The translations under genes were made by a program, and so were the position numbers. Under the pieces are notes generated by a model. The model was not told the origin of the DNA. It did not search any database and saw only the letters and a program-made list of their open reading frames with translations. Positions 40,222-50,265 of a stretch of DNA of 64,000 nt are shown here, one piece after another (the stretch's first letter is position 1; the number at the start of each line of letters is the position of its first letter). Origin of the DNA: Fimbriimonas sp. (GTDB lineage: Bacteria; Armatimonadota; Fimbriimonadia; Fimbriimonadales; Fimbriimonadaceae); assembly GCA_029866005.1 (NCBI GenBank), contig JARXAE010000025.1, forward strand, positions 62,001-126,000, read 5' to 3'.

Positions 40222-42756
40222 ATGCGGTACTGGGCGGTTTTGGGGTTAGTGGCGGTTTGCGCCTCGGGATTAGGAAAAGGGGTTACGACTCCGAAGCAGT
40301 TTTTGGGTTTTGACGTTTGTGCGGACTACCAGCTCGCCGACTATGGACAGCTGTCGGCATATTGGAAGCTGCTTGAAAAGGAGTCGGGACGGCTTCATGT
40401 CCAGTCCATCGGGAAGACCGAGGAAGGGCGAGATCAAAACATGGCCATCGTGACTGATCCATCCAACTACAGGAACCTCAAGAAGTACCAAGAGATTAAC
40501 CGCCGGATCGCGTTAGCGAAGTCGATTGGAAACGAGGCCGAGGCTCGGAAGTTGGCAAAAGGAGCCAAGGCAGTCGTCTGGATCGATGGAGGACTTCACT
40601 CGAATGAGACGATTTCAACCCAGTCGCTGATTGAAACCGCTTTCCGACTGACCAGCAAAACCGACGAAGAGACGAAGCGAATATTGAAGGACTGCATTAT
40701 CTTGCTCGTTCACGCCAACCCGGATGGGATGGACCTCGTGAGCAAGTGGTACATGCGGAGATCCAAGCCGGAGGAGCGCTCTTTGGCGGGGTTGCCTCGG
40801 CTTTATGAGAAGTACGCGGGGCACGATAACAACCGCGACTTCTATGCTTCAAACCTTGCCGAGACGCGGAACATGAACCGGATTCTGTACCACGAGTGGT
40901 TCCCGCAGATTGTTTACAATCACCACCAGACGGCTCCGTCTGGTGCGATCATGTTCGTTCCCCCGTTCCGGTCGCCATTCAACCATAACGTGGATGCATT
41001 GGTGCAAATCAGCACGGATTTGGCCGGAACTCTCATTCACCAGCGACTGATTGCCGAGGGCAAGAAGGGCTCGGTGATGCGCAACGGCGCCGGGTATTCG
41101 GCGTGGTGGAACGGCGGGTTGCGAACTACGACTTACTTCCACAACATGATCGGGATTTTGACGGAGCTTTGGGGTTCACCGAATCCGGGTCCGATTCCTT
41201 TTGTGGCTTCACGCCAAGTTCCGACCGGCGATCTTCCCTTACCGGCAGACCCGGGGATGTGGCATGCGCGGGATTCGCTGGAGTACGAGATCACGGCGAA
41301 CTGGGCCTTGCTTGACTACGCTTCGCGTCAGCGCGAGACGTTGGTTTACAACATGTACCGAGCAGCGCAGAACTCGATTGATAAGGGATCGAAGGATAGC
41401 TGGACGAAGTATCCGTCGCGGATCGCTAAGTACGGGGAGAAGGCGCTTTCGGATCCGGAACTGAGGGATGCGCGGGCGTATCTGATTCCGTTTGATCAGC
41501 CGGACTTGCCTGCGGCACAGAAGTTTTTGGATCGGTTGGTTATCTGTGGAGTCGAAGTTGAAAAGTGTGCTGGGGGTTACCTCGTGCGCGCGAATCAAGC
41601 ATTCCGACCTCACATCATTGACATGTTTGAGCCGCAGGATCACCCGAACGATCTGCAGTACCCGGGCGGCCCACCAAATCGGCCTTACGACTCGGCGGGC
41701 TGGACATTGGCAATGCAGATGGGAGTCAAGTTTGAGCGCCTCCTAAATGGGTACACGGGATTCACCAAGCGTGCAACCGAGTTTGGCTTTGAGCGATTGG
41801 CTGAACGACTGGGCCTTGCTAACTCACCTCGAATCCTCAAGTTTCCAAGGACGTCGGGCATGTCGTTCGCTTGGATCAACACTGCCCAGGGTCTGGGATG
41901 CAACGTGTCACAGCTCCCCACTGGCGACTTTGTTATCGATCTTGGAGACCACGGTGATCAACTGTTCAATGAACTGCGATTCGGGGACATGTCGAAGTAC
42001 GCCGAAGCCTCTGAGCACGGCAAACCCTACAAACGCCTCCGCATCGGCCTATGGGACACCTATGGTGGGTCGATGGACTCGGGGTGGTTGCGGTACACAT
42101 TGGAGAAGTATCACTTTGACTTCAAAGTGATTTATCCGCCGCAGTTTGGGGAGGACTTGGGGGAGAAGTTTGACGTGATCCTGTTCCCGGACGGCGCGAT
42201 TCCGACCGGGGATCGGCGGGGGGTGAGCGAGATGCTGACAGACTCGACGATTCCGGCCGAGCTTCGGGCGATCATGGGCGACATGAACGCGGAGCGGATT
42301 AAGAATCTGGAGAAGTTCGTGAAGAACGGCGGGCGAGTCGTTGCAATCGGTTCAGCCGGAAAGAACCTGGCTTCGCGCTTCTCGTTGCCAGTGGAAGATG
42401 CCCTTGACGGCGTGAAGGGGACGGAGTATTACGTTCCGTCTTCGGTTCTGCGGATGCGGTTGGAGCCGAGCTGGTTGACGCGGGGTTACGAGGAGTATGT
42501 GGACGTGATGTTCGACAACTCGCCGGTTTACAAGCTGAAAGAAGGCGCGACACGGATCGCTTGGTTCGACTCGGCGACTCCGCTTCGGTCAGGATGGGCG
42601 CTGGGTCAGGACAAGCTGAAGGATGCGACAGCAGTTGCACTTTGCCCGCTCGGAAAGGGCGAGGTGGTGCTCATTGGGCCGGAAGTCAACTTCCGGGCGC
42701 AGAGCGACGCTGGGTTCAAGCTCCTCTTCAACGCTCTCTCTCAGAAACCTGAATGA
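40222..42756 (+). CDS. M14 family zinc carboxypeptidase
   Basis: 844 residues with a signal peptide (1-19). The metallocarboxypeptidase domain has GGLHSNET (H126, E129 zinc ligands), NPDGMDLV, HDNNRDFYA and VYNHHQTAPSGAI. The C-terminal half includes a glutamine-amidotransferase-like flavodoxin fold (RLRIGLWDTYGGSMDSGW... VILFPDGAIPTG), as in other large secreted M14 proteins of this type. It should trim C-terminal residues of peptides outside the cell or in the periplasm. Confidence 0.92.
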   Translation: MRYWAVLGLVAVCASGLGKGVTTPKQFLGFDVCADYQLADYGQLSAYWKLLEKESGRLHVQSIGKTEEGRDQNMAIVTDPSNYRNLKKYQEINRRIALAKSIGNEAEARKLAKGAKAVVWIDGGLHSNETISTQSLIETAFRLTSKTDEETKRILKDCIILLVHANPDGMDLVSKWYMRRSKPEERSLAGLPRLYEKYAGHDNNRDFYASNLAETRNMNRILYHEWFPQIVYNHHQTAPSGAIMFVPPFRSPFNHNVDALVQISTDLAGTLIHQRLIAEGKKGSVMRNGAGYSAWWNGGLRTTTYFHNMIGILTELWGSPNPGPIPFVASRQVPTGDLPLPADPGMWHARDSLEYEITANWALLDYASRQRETLVYNMYRAAQNSIDKGSKDSWTKYPSRIAKYGEKALSDPELRDARAYLIPFDQPDLPAAQKFLDRLVICGVEVEKCAGGYLVRANQAFRPHIIDMFEPQDHPNDLQYPGGPPNRPYDSAGWTLAMQMGVKFERLLNGYTGFTKRATEFGFERLAERLGLANSPRILKFPRTSGMSFAWINTAQGLGCNVSQLPTGDFVIDLGDHGDQLFNELRFGDMSKYAEASEHGKPYKRLRIGLWDTYGGSMDSGWLRYTLEKYHFDFKVIYPPQFGEDLGEKFDVILFPDGAIPTGDRRGVSEMLTDSTIPAELRAIMGDMNAERIKNLEKFVKNGGRVVAIGSAGKNLASRFSLPVEDALDGVKGTEYYVPSSVLRMRLEPSWLTRGYEEYVDVMFDNSPVYKLKEGATRIAWFDSATPLRSGWALGQDKLKDATAVALCPLGKGEVVLIGPEVNFRAQSDAGFKLLFNALSQKPE

Positions 42757-42773
42757 GCTAGAATCTTGGCTGA

Positions 42774-43499
42774 GTGCAAAGCGCAGAATACGCCCGGATG
42801 TATGAGCTGGAGGACACCTACTGGTGGTTCGTCGCTCGCCGGGAGCTTGCGCTTTCGATTCTCCGGAGAGCAGGACTCTCCGGGGCGACTCTGCTTGATG
42901 TTGGATGCGGAACCGGGGCAGGTCAGTCGGCTTTTGCCGAGTTTGGGACGGTTTTTGGTGTTGATTTCAGCCAAGAAGCATTGGAGTTTTCTGGTTCACG
43001 TGGACTGAGTTTGCTCTCGAAGGCCAATGCAGAGGTCTTGCCGGTGCAGTCCTCGTCGGTTGACGCGGTGGTGACGCTCGATACGATCGAGCATGTGGCG
43101 GATGATGAGGCGGCTCTGCGCGAAATCGCTCGCGTGCTGAAGCCGGGCGGGCTGTTGCTGATGAATGTTCCCGCGTTCATGTTCTTGTGGGGTCCCCATG
43201 ATGTGGCGTTGATGCATCAACGGCGGTACACCACGGCATCGGCCCGAAAGGCGGTTTTGGGGGCCGGACTGGAGATTGAGCGGGCGACATACAGCGTCTT
43301 CTTACTCTTCCCTTTGGTACTCGCGGCGCGGGTAGTGAGCAAGCTGAAGGGAGGAGAGCCATCGGCGAAGTTGCCCGATCTACCGCGTTGGTTCCAGTCA
43401 TTTCTGGGTTGGGTGATGAGGGTTGAGCTGGCTTTGATACGCTCGGTTAATCTGCCTTGGGGTAGCTCGGTCGTGATTGTGGCCAGGAAGCCGAAGTAA
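42774..43499 (+). CDS. Class I SAM-dependent methyltransferase
   Basis: 241 residues with the Rossmann motif I LLDVGCGTGAGQSAFAEFG (residues 40-58), motif II region VTLDTIEHVADDEAALREIARVLKPGG and a C-terminal helical part with a hydrophobic hairpin near 185-200. It follows M14 with only 17 bases between. The GTG at 42774 is used; ATG at 42798 is an alternative. The substrate is unknown; Methyltransf_11/12-type enzymes of this size modify many small molecules. Confidence 0.87.
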   Translation: MQSAEYARMYELEDTYWWFVARRELALSILRRAGLSGATLLDVGCGTGAGQSAFAEFGTVFGVDFSQEALEFSGSRGLSLLSKANAEVLPVQSSSVDAVVTLDTIEHVADDEAALREIARVLKPGGLLLMNVPAFMFLWGPHDVALMHQRRYTTASARKAVLGAGLEIERATYSVFLLFPLVLAARVVSKLKGGEPSAKLPDLPRWFQSFLGWVMRVELALIRSVNLPWGSSVVIVARKPK

Positions 43500-43512
43500 C
43501 TTACGTCGGCTT
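43489..43512. terminator. Possible bidirectional terminator hairpin
   Basis: 7-bp stem AAGCCGA/TCGGCTT with a 10-base loop at the convergent ends of the methyltransferase and GH5 genes. The T-run is short (TTT), so termination would be weak. Confidence 0.3.
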
Positions 43513-43534
43513 TCCGGGGTGCTTTCCCTTGGAA

Positions 43535-45334
43535 CTACGGCAGGCGGAGGAGTTCCAAGTTTTCGTAAACAACCCTTGTCAGTTGGCTGTCGTCATGGCT
43601 CAGAGCGACTGGGCCGACAAGCAGGCTCGCTGCTTTGACCGTTGTCGTTCCGACGATCTGCCAAGATGATCCGTCCTTCGAGATTGAGCAGGTGAGGTTG
43701 GCTCCTTGCCTGGTCAACCTGAACCAGAGCGGAGACGCGGCGGTGGCTTCGGCTTTGCCACTTGCCTCGGAGTCGGTTGCCTCGCGGACGGCGAGTTGGA
43801 CTCCGCCGTCAGGAAACACACTGAGGAGGGTCATTGCCGAGTTTGCGGCGAGGCTTTCGCGGACCATCAGCCCAGCTTTTGCGTACTGCTCGCCCTTTGG
43901 TTGTTCAAGCAGGTGGACCGTAAGCTGAAAGTCGCCTTGCACGGTTTGGTGGAGAAACCGGGCTTGGTCAGACTTGCCCCAGATATCTGATCCTGCGCCA
44001 AAAAGAGCGAACTTTCCACTTCCGAGGTTATGCAACCCTCCTTTTCGGGCGTTGTTAAGGTCTGTGGCAGTCCAGTTTGGAAGAGTGTCTTGGTGAGGGG
44101 TTGAAACGACTTTTGGGGGCGCAGGGGGAATCGGCGGGAAGACAGGCTTTTTGACCGTGAGCCACTTTTTGAGGTCCGTGTTGATCTCGAGTTCATCGGT
44201 GGCGAATCCTCGCATCCAGACTTCGATTTGGGCTTTCGAGGCTGACTTGAAGTCGATTTTCCTGGCTGGCCTCTTGTTGGTGACCATGCCCCATGAGGCG
44301 TTTCCGTGGCCACCGGTTTCGCTGCCAGCACGGTAAGACCACATGGTGGTGAGCCATCCGTTTGCCCCATAGGTGTCGAAGTGCCGGCGCATCATTGCTC
44401 CGCCGCCCGCAGCTTGGAAGACGACGTTCATTTCCCCGATGAGGAGTGGGACATTGACCTTTGCCATTTGCTCCTTCCAGTACGGAGCGGTGCTGAGGTG
44501 CTTCATTTGGGTCTGGACGGTCGGCGAGCCGTTGCCGAAGAGGCCGGGATACCAATGGAGTTGGAAGGCGACGTTTTTCCAGCCATTGGCTTTGGGATTT
44601 CCGTAGTGGAAAAAGTTGTCCCAGTGACCGTGGGCGAAGACGAGCTTGTTGGGATCGATCTTTCGGATTTCGGGAAGGACGCGGTTAAAGACTTCAACCT
44701 GTTGGGGTTTTGTGCCGCCGTAGGGTTCGTTGAAGACGTCGTAAGCCAAGACGGCTGAGCGGTTTTTGTATCGCTTTGCGATCTGGGCCCACAGCCAGGC
44801 GAGGCGCTTTTTGTTCTGTTCTTCGGTCCAAAGTTTGTTCTGGCTGGCTTGACCGGTGTGGTCGTAGACGCTCTGGCCACCTTGGACTCCGTGCATGTCG
44901 AGGATGGTGTAAAGCCCGTTCTTTTCGGCTTGGTCGATGGCGAAGTCGATCCATTTCCAGGCGTCCTTTTTGAGCTGGAACGGCTTGCGGTCGTCCTCGA
45001 ACTGGCGGTAGTTCATTGGGAGTCGGACAAGGTTGAATCCGAAGGATTTAATGATCGGGAAGTCTCGTTTGGTGATCCAGCTGGAGCGGTAGATGTCCAT
45101 CAGCCGGTCCTTTTCGGGTTCGGTGAAACGCTCGGTGAGGGTGCTTTCGATTTCGTATTGGTCAGCGATCCCACTGAGGTTGAGCATCCAAGGTTCGATG
45201 ACGAACCAGTTTCCCAGATTGGTGCCTTTGAGAATGACTCTCTTGCCTTCAGCGTCGACGATATTTTGCCCTTTCACATAGAGTTGAGGAAGGGGGCTTG
45301 CCAGAGCGACAGTGGCGGCAAGAATTGAAAGCAT
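43535..45334 (-). CDS. Secreted GH5 family glycosidase with C-terminal sandwich domain
   Basis: 599 residues with a short signal peptide. The GH5 barrel (about 20-390) carries the acid/base E203 in AYDVFNEPYG and the nucleophile E301 in LLIGEMNV, plus GTNLGNWFVIEPWM near the N-terminus, typical of the exo-beta-glucanase/cellulase group. After a proline-rich linker, residues 420-595 form a DUF1349-like concanavalin sandwich (WFRLTRQGANLTCSISKDGS). Probable substrates are beta-glucans. Confidence 0.9.
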   Translation of the reverse strand: MLSILAATVALASPLPQLYVKGQNIVDAEGKRVILKGTNLGNWFVIEPWMLNLSGIADQYEIESTLTERFTEPEKDRLMDIYRSSWITKRDFPIIKSFGFNLVRLPMNYRQFEDDRKPFQLKKDAWKWIDFAIDQAEKNGLYTILDMHGVQGGQSVYDHTGQASQNKLWTEEQNKKRLAWLWAQIAKRYKNRSAVLAYDVFNEPYGGTKPQQVEVFNRVLPEIRKIDPNKLVFAHGHWDNFFHYGNPKANGWKNVAFQLHWYPGLFGNGSPTVQTQMKHLSTAPYWKEQMAKVNVPLLIGEMNVVFQAAGGGAMMRRHFDTYGANGWLTTMWSYRAGSETGGHGNASWGMVTNKRPARKIDFKSASKAQIEVWMRGFATDELEINTDLKKWLTVKKPVFPPIPPAPPKVVSTPHQDTLPNWTATDLNNARKGGLHNLGSGKFALFGAGSDIWGKSDQARFLHQTVQGDFQLTVHLLEQPKGEQYAKAGLMVRESLAANSAMTLLSVFPDGGVQLAVREATDSEASGKAEATAASPLWFRLTRQGANLTCSISKDGSSWQIVGTTTVKAASLLVGPVALSHDDSQLTRVVYENLELLRLP

Positions 45335-45401
45335 CGTCGGAGTTTATCGGATACCTGTTCGCTGATTTTCGAATTCCTACGATTGCATTGGATAGGAATC
45401 A

Positions 45402-46739
45402 ATGCGACGGTGCTTTACCGGTAGTATCCAGATGGTCATGCTTCTGGCTCCCCTCGTCTCTCTGCTGCTGGCGCCCAACAGCAATCCTCCGACGTTTGCT
45501 GCTGAGGTTGCGCCGATCATCTATCGATCCTGTACGCCCTGCCATCGAACGGGGAAGGTGGCCCCGTTTGCCCTAGAGACTTATCCACAAGCGAAGCGGT
45601 TTGCCTCGATGATCAAGCTCACAACCGCCCGGCGTTTCATGCCGCCGTGGAAGGCGATAGCGGGTCATGGAGACTTCGTCGGCGAGAGAACACTCAGCCC
45701 GACAGAGATCAAAATAATTGGAGATTGGGTCGATTCTGGGGCTCCATCTGGAGACCTTGCAAAAGTGCCGAAGCCACCAAAGTTTGCGGACGGGTGGCAA
45801 CTAGGGACTCCAGACTTGATTGTGGAAGTGCCAACCAGTTTTCAGATTCCGGCCGATGGCCCGGACATTTTGCAGAATTTCGTGATTGCAACTTCGTTGA
45901 CTTCAGACCAGGTCGTTGGAGCGATTGAGCTTCGACCTGGAAATCCGAAGGTTGTCCATCACGCGTTGGTGTTCTTGGATTCAAACGGTGCCGCGAGGAA
46001 GCTTGATGAGAAGACGAAGGAGCCTGGTTATCAGAGCTTTGGCGGACCGGGGTTCTTCCCTACCGGAAGTTTGGGTGGGTGGGCTCCGGGCGGAACTCCT
46101 GTTTGGCTGCCTGACGGTGTCGGTCGGTACTTCCAGAAGGGGTCGGATATCGTTTTGCAGCTCCACTACCATCCGACCGGGAAGGCAGAAGCTGACCGAT
46201 CGAAGATCGGGATTTACTTCTCCCGAAAGCCGGTCACCCGCTTAGTCGGAGGAATCGCGCTGGAAAATTGGGAGATCAAAATTCCGGCGGGAGAAAAGAA
46301 ATACCGGCGAGAAAGCAGTTATGTTTTGCCGAAGGAAGCGACTATGCTTTCCGTGACACCGCACATGCACCTACTGGGTCGCGAAATGAGGGCGGACGCG
46401 ACGCTTCCGGATGGCAAGAAGATTCCGCTGGTCTGGATCAAGGAGTGGGATTTCCGGTGGCAGGATACATTTGTTTTTAAGAGTCCGATTCGCCTGCCTA
46501 AAGGGACAAGGTTGCAGATGTATTCGGTTCATAACAACTCTGAGGAGATGTCGACGAACCCTTTTAATCCGCCTCGAGAGGTTGTTTATGGTGAGGGTTC
46601 AAATGACGAGATGAGTTTGTGCATTTTTGAGGTCACGACCGACCACATCCCCGATCTATTGGAATTGATTGCGGATGACGGACGGCACCGAAAGGTGCTG
46701 GAACGCGCGATCGAGCTAACGAAAAAGGGCGGAGGCTGA
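45402..46739 (+). CDS. Cytochrome c / copper monooxygenase-like fusion
   Basis: 445 residues. After a signal peptide, CTPC-H (C44, C47, H48) is a haem c attachment site within an EVAPIIYRSCTPCH domain. The C-terminal two thirds resemble copper type II, ascorbate-dependent monooxygenases, with the copper-ligand pairs VHHAL, LQLHYH and TPHMHLLG. Start ATG at 45402 has TAGGAA upstream. Such fusions are known but uncharacterised; the substrate and whether haem feeds electrons to copper are not known. Confidence 0.8.
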   Translation: MRRCFTGSIQMVMLLAPLVSLLLAPNSNPPTFAAEVAPIIYRSCTPCHRTGKVAPFALETYPQAKRFASMIKLTTARRFMPPWKAIAGHGDFVGERTLSPTEIKIIGDWVDSGAPSGDLAKVPKPPKFADGWQLGTPDLIVEVPTSFQIPADGPDILQNFVIATSLTSDQVVGAIELRPGNPKVVHHALVFLDSNGAARKLDEKTKEPGYQSFGGPGFFPTGSLGGWAPGGTPVWLPDGVGRYFQKGSDIVLQLHYHPTGKAEADRSKIGIYFSRKPVTRLVGGIALENWEIKIPAGEKKYRRESSYVLPKEATMLSVTPHMHLLGREMRADATLPDGKKIPLVWIKEWDFRWQDTFVFKSPIRLPKGTRLQMYSVHNNSEEMSTNPFNPPREVVYGEGSNDEMSLCIFEVTTDHIPDLLELIADDGRHRKVLERAIELTKKGGG

Positions 46740-46774
46740 GGTTTGCGGTCGCCTTATTTACGTAGACTGAAAGT

Positions 46775-47737
46775 ATGAAAGCGCGGTTTCGGGTGGGGTG
46801 CGTTCCTTATGTGAATGCGAGGCCGTTGGTGGCTTGTTTCGACCAGCCGAATGAGTTGGTTGAGGTGGTTTATGACGTGCCCTCGCGGCTTCCGGCGTTG
46901 CTGGACTCGGGGGAAGTCGATGCGATTTTGGTTTCGTCCATCGAATATCTGCGGCGGGATGACTTGGTGATCGCGGCGGATGTGGGGATTATGAGCAATG
47001 GGCCGGTGGCATCGGTTCGGATGCTTTCGAAGGTTCCGTTGGAGCAGATTCAGACTTTGGCGCTGGACGAAAGTTCGATGACAAGCAATATGCTTGCGCA
47101 GATTCTTCTGGCGGAGCGGGGGGTTCGGCCTTCGTTGGTGACGATGGAGCCGGATCAAGCGGCGATGCTGGCGGCTTGTGATGCTTGCGTTTTGATCGGG
47201 GATAAGGGGCTTGAGGCGGACGGGACGGGGTTAGTGGATGTTGATTTGGGGGCGGCTTGGACGGAGTTGACGGGAGAGCAGTTCGTTTGGGCGCTGTGGC
47301 TCATGCGGGAAGACCGATTCCCAGCACCTCGATGGGACCATATTTACGAACCGGAACTGCTACGAGATGTTCTCGTGTCAGCAGAAGTCGACAGTAGTTT
47401 CGGCTGGGTTCATAATCTTGAGGACTTTCGCTTGGGTCGCTTACCGTCTTCGGACCCAGCAAAATCCGAAGTAGCCTTGTTGGAACTGGTCGAAGGGACG
47501 GCCTCACGCCGCGAATTTGTCATCAAAAACGCGGCTGTCCGTTCTGGTTGGTCCGAAGACAAAGTCGAGTCTTACCTCAGCAAGAATGTTCGATTCTCGG
47601 GCGGTATTTCTACAAGCCTCAAGACTTTTCAAGCTCTTCTGTCCGAGCACTCGTTCTTAGAGCGATCCAGAAGGATTAGCACTACTTTCGACAATTGCTC
47701 ACTTGAGTCCGAAATGGCCAAGCTGTTTCCTGATTAG
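46775..47737 (+). CDS. mqnA: Chorismate dehydratase, futalosine pathway
   Basis: 320 residues. MqnA converts chorismate to 3-enolpyruvylbenzoate, the first step of the futalosine route to menaquinone. The signature N-terminus VGCVPYVNARPLV, the SRLPALLDSGEVDAILVSSIEYLR segment and DESSMTSNMLAQILL are characteristic. The rest of the pathway (mqnB, mqnC, mqnD) is not in this window. It lies 35 bases after the copper protein gene, possibly on the same transcript. Confidence 0.93.
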   Translation: MKARFRVGCVPYVNARPLVACFDQPNELVEVVYDVPSRLPALLDSGEVDAILVSSIEYLRRDDLVIAADVGIMSNGPVASVRMLSKVPLEQIQTLALDESSMTSNMLAQILLAERGVRPSLVTMEPDQAAMLAACDACVLIGDKGLEADGTGLVDVDLGAAWTELTGEQFVWALWLMREDRFPAPRWDHIYEPELLRDVLVSAEVDSSFGWVHNLEDFRLGRLPSSDPAKSEVALLELVEGTASRREFVIKNAAVRSGWSEDKVESYLSKNVRFSGGISTSLKTFQALLSEHSFLERSRRISTTFDNCSLESEMAKLFPD

Positions 47738-47852
47738 AAAGATCGCAAGCCGATCAGATCACTTCTCCGTGGCTAGCTAATCTGCGTGACCAGATTCTGC
47801 AGTGATTCGCTAACCAAACCTTAACCTAGAGCTACTATTCTTGCCAGGTCAT

Positions 47853-49040
47853 ATGAAGATAGGTCTCGCAATTCTCGCGTTTGGTTTGAATGGTGGTTTC
47901 GGGGTTGCCCCGCAAGACATGGCTCCTACCCAGGTGCGAATCTCGTACGGCGAGGATCCGACTCGAATGATGCGGTTGATGTGGCAGACAGCAGCACCCA
48001 CAGCCTCACGAACGGTTGAGTACGGCGAAACTGCCGAGCTAGGAATGGTGGCCGCAGGAACCCAGCCAACCTATGCATACCAAACCGGAGCATTGGCGGA
48101 AGCAACGCTTTATAACCTCAAGCCCAAGACGAAGTACTTCTACCGAGTTGGCAGCAAGGAAGGCGGATTTAGCCCGGTTCGAGAGTTCATGACGGCCGAT
48201 CCGGATCCGAAGGAGTTTGTTTTCACCGCCTATGGTGACCACGGAGTCACCCCGGAAGCGGTGAAGAATGTCGATAATGTGCTGTTTGAGAAGCCGGCGT
48301 TCCACCTCATGCTTGGAGACATCTCCTACGCCAACGGCGTTCAGCCGATCTGGGACAAGTATCTTGAGCAGATCGAGCCGATGGCCAGTGTGATCCCGTT
48401 CATGATCACCCTTGGTAACCATGAGAATGAGGACATCAAGGTCGACGGCAAGGATGTCGAGATCGGATATGTGGCGACCCTCGCCAGATTTGCGATGCCA
48501 GGTGCCGAGCATTGGTACACGTTCGACTATGGGTGCGCTCGGTTTGTGTCGATCAACTCGGATGCCTACAAGGCTCCAGGGCACCTGGAGTGGGTTGATG
48601 CGACCCTCGCCGCCGCTCGCCGAGATCGTAAGATCAAATGGATCATCGTCCTCCAGCACCACCCCGTATATGGGACTTCGAAGGGTCGAGGAGACAACCA
48701 GGGCCTGATCGAAAACGTTGCTCCGATCTTTGATAAGTACAAGGTGGATTTGGTGCTAGAAGGACACGATCACCACTATGAGCGACAGTTCCCAATGCGC
48801 GCCAACGCAATCACAAGCAAAGACAAGGCCCGTTACAAGAAGGGTGTCGGAACGCTTTACGTCATCGAAGGCGGCGGTGGACGACCCAGCTACGACTTCA
48901 GCGACCCGATTCCAGAGAAGTGCGCGATTAGAGAGAAGACGAACGGTTACGTTCGGGTGAAGGTGACGAAGAAGTCGATTTCGGTCGAGGCGAAGCGACT
49001 TGATCGGTCGTTGGTCGAGAAGTTCGAGATTGCCGAGTAG
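47853..49040 (+). CDS. Purple acid phosphatase-like metallophosphoesterase
   Basis: 395 residues. The ATG at 47853 starts a signal peptide (MKIGLAILAFGLNGG). An N-terminal fibronectin-like purple acid phosphatase domain (QVRISYGEDPTRMMRLMWQT) is followed by the metallophosphoesterase core: YGDHGV, MLGDISYANG, TLGNHENED, VLQHHPVYGTS and EGHDHHYER. It should hydrolyse phosphate esters outside the cytoplasm, with a binuclear metal centre. The N-terminal GDxxx set is slightly altered (VFTAYGDHG). Confidence 0.9.
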   Translation: MKIGLAILAFGLNGGFGVAPQDMAPTQVRISYGEDPTRMMRLMWQTAAPTASRTVEYGETAELGMVAAGTQPTYAYQTGALAEATLYNLKPKTKYFYRVGSKEGGFSPVREFMTADPDPKEFVFTAYGDHGVTPEAVKNVDNVLFEKPAFHLMLGDISYANGVQPIWDKYLEQIEPMASVIPFMITLGNHENEDIKVDGKDVEIGYVATLARFAMPGAEHWYTFDYGCARFVSINSDAYKAPGHLEWVDATLAAARRDRKIKWIIVLQHHPVYGTSKGRGDNQGLIENVAPIFDKYKVDLVLEGHDHHYERQFPMRANAITSKDKARYKKGVGTLYVIEGGGGRPSYDFSDPIPEKCAIREKTNGYVRVKVTKKSISVEAKRLDRSLVEKFEIAE

Positions 49041-49104
49041 CTGCACCTTTTCTGCGGGGCGGGAACTGAAAGTCCTTCATACTTGGTTGTAACAAACCAA
49101 GGAC

Positions 49105-50226
49105 ATGAAGCTCCCCACCAATCCGCAGAAGCGGAACAACTGGATCGCTTTTTTTGTGATCGTTAGTCTGCCCGTTTGCTGTGGGTTGGTGATTGCGGGG
49201 ACATGCCTGGCTCCCCCGAATCCTGAGAATGTAGTTAACAGGAACATCGTCGAGGTTGAGACTTCGGCGGAGGAAATGGGGCTCCGTGGGACGATTTTGC
49301 ACGAGACAGATAGCGCGGAAGTGGTTGCGATTGATCTTGCCACGGGTGCCACAAAAACTGTCTTTCAGAGCAAGGGTGGCTTCAGGATTCACGCGATTCA
49401 GGGTCCTAATCGAAACGGAGTAGCGGTCGTGGTTGAGAACGACTTTATGCTGAAGCGACACCGAGTGATCAGGCTTAACCTGGGTGAGGGAACGCGAGAA
49501 GTTGTTTGGGATCGCCCTGGGGATGCGCTCTGGGAAAGTGCGATTGGCGAACAGATGTCATTAGCCGAGTCAAAAAACTTGCTGGTCGTGTATTCGGGCG
49601 GCGGCGGCACCCAACTCTCTGATCCGCCAGCGTATATGACAACCGGAAAACTTGTGTTGCTCGACTTGGACTCGAAAAAAGAATCCCTCGTGGCTCGTCC
49701 AGCTTTCGAGGGATGCTCGGCAATTTCGGATGACGGTTCGACGATTTGGTTCGCGAAGTCGATGGACAGAAACGCGGCTAGACGAATGCCCGGAGGGTTC
49801 GCTGTAAGGGGTGGGAAAGGACCGGCGTGCGGAATCTACAAGTGGCAGGATTCGAAGGTTCGCCCGATCGCTGCCGGATTCTATATCCGGAATTTCATCC
49901 GACCCAACACCACAATGATCAGCGGGAACGAGACAGATTCGTTTCTCCTGAATCAGAACACAGCGGTCGCTTCCAATCTCAAACTCCCTTCTTACGTCGG
50001 TGGCATTGAAGAATGGTTACCCGATGACACGCTTCTGGCGATTTGTCCCCAATCCGATCCGAGCAAAGTAGTGTTTGTCGGCGATAACTTCTCAAGCGGA
50101 AAGCAGGCACTTGACCGAATCGTCGCGATCAATCCGGCAAAGGGGAAGATGCATACCATTGTGCAGGCGTTCGATTCTGTCTACGACACGTGGTCGTACG
50201 GCGAGTGGTCGGCTCCCGCGAAATGA
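49105..50226 (+). CDS. Membrane-anchored beta-propeller-like protein
   Basis: 373 residues. An N-terminal membrane anchor or signal (residues 13-31, with cysteines) is followed by repeats such as RHRVIRLNLGEG, TGKLVLLDLDSKK and ISDDGSTIWFAKS, similar to propeller blades. I do not recognise a named family. It follows the phosphoesterase gene and precedes the GH13 gene, separated by 64 and 39 bases. The function is unknown. Confidence 0.65.
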   Translation: MKLPTNPQKRNNWIAFFVIVSLPVCCGLVIAGTCLAPPNPENVVNRNIVEVETSAEEMGLRGTILHETDSAEVVAIDLATGATKTVFQSKGGFRIHAIQGPNRNGVAVVVENDFMLKRHRVIRLNLGEGTREVVWDRPGDALWESAIGEQMSLAESKNLLVVYSGGGGTQLSDPPAYMTTGKLVLLDLDSKKESLVARPAFEGCSAISDDGSTIWFAKSMDRNAARRMPGGFAVRGGKGPACGIYKWQDSKVRPIAAGFYIRNFIRPNTTMISGNETDSFLLNQNTAVASNLKLPSYVGGIEEWLPDDTLLAICPQSDPSKVVFVGDNFSSGKQALDRIVAINPAKGKMHTIVQAFDSVYDTWSYGEWSAPAK

Positions 50227-50265
50227 TTCTCGGTTATTCACATCGTTTTGGTTTAGAATTTAGCC

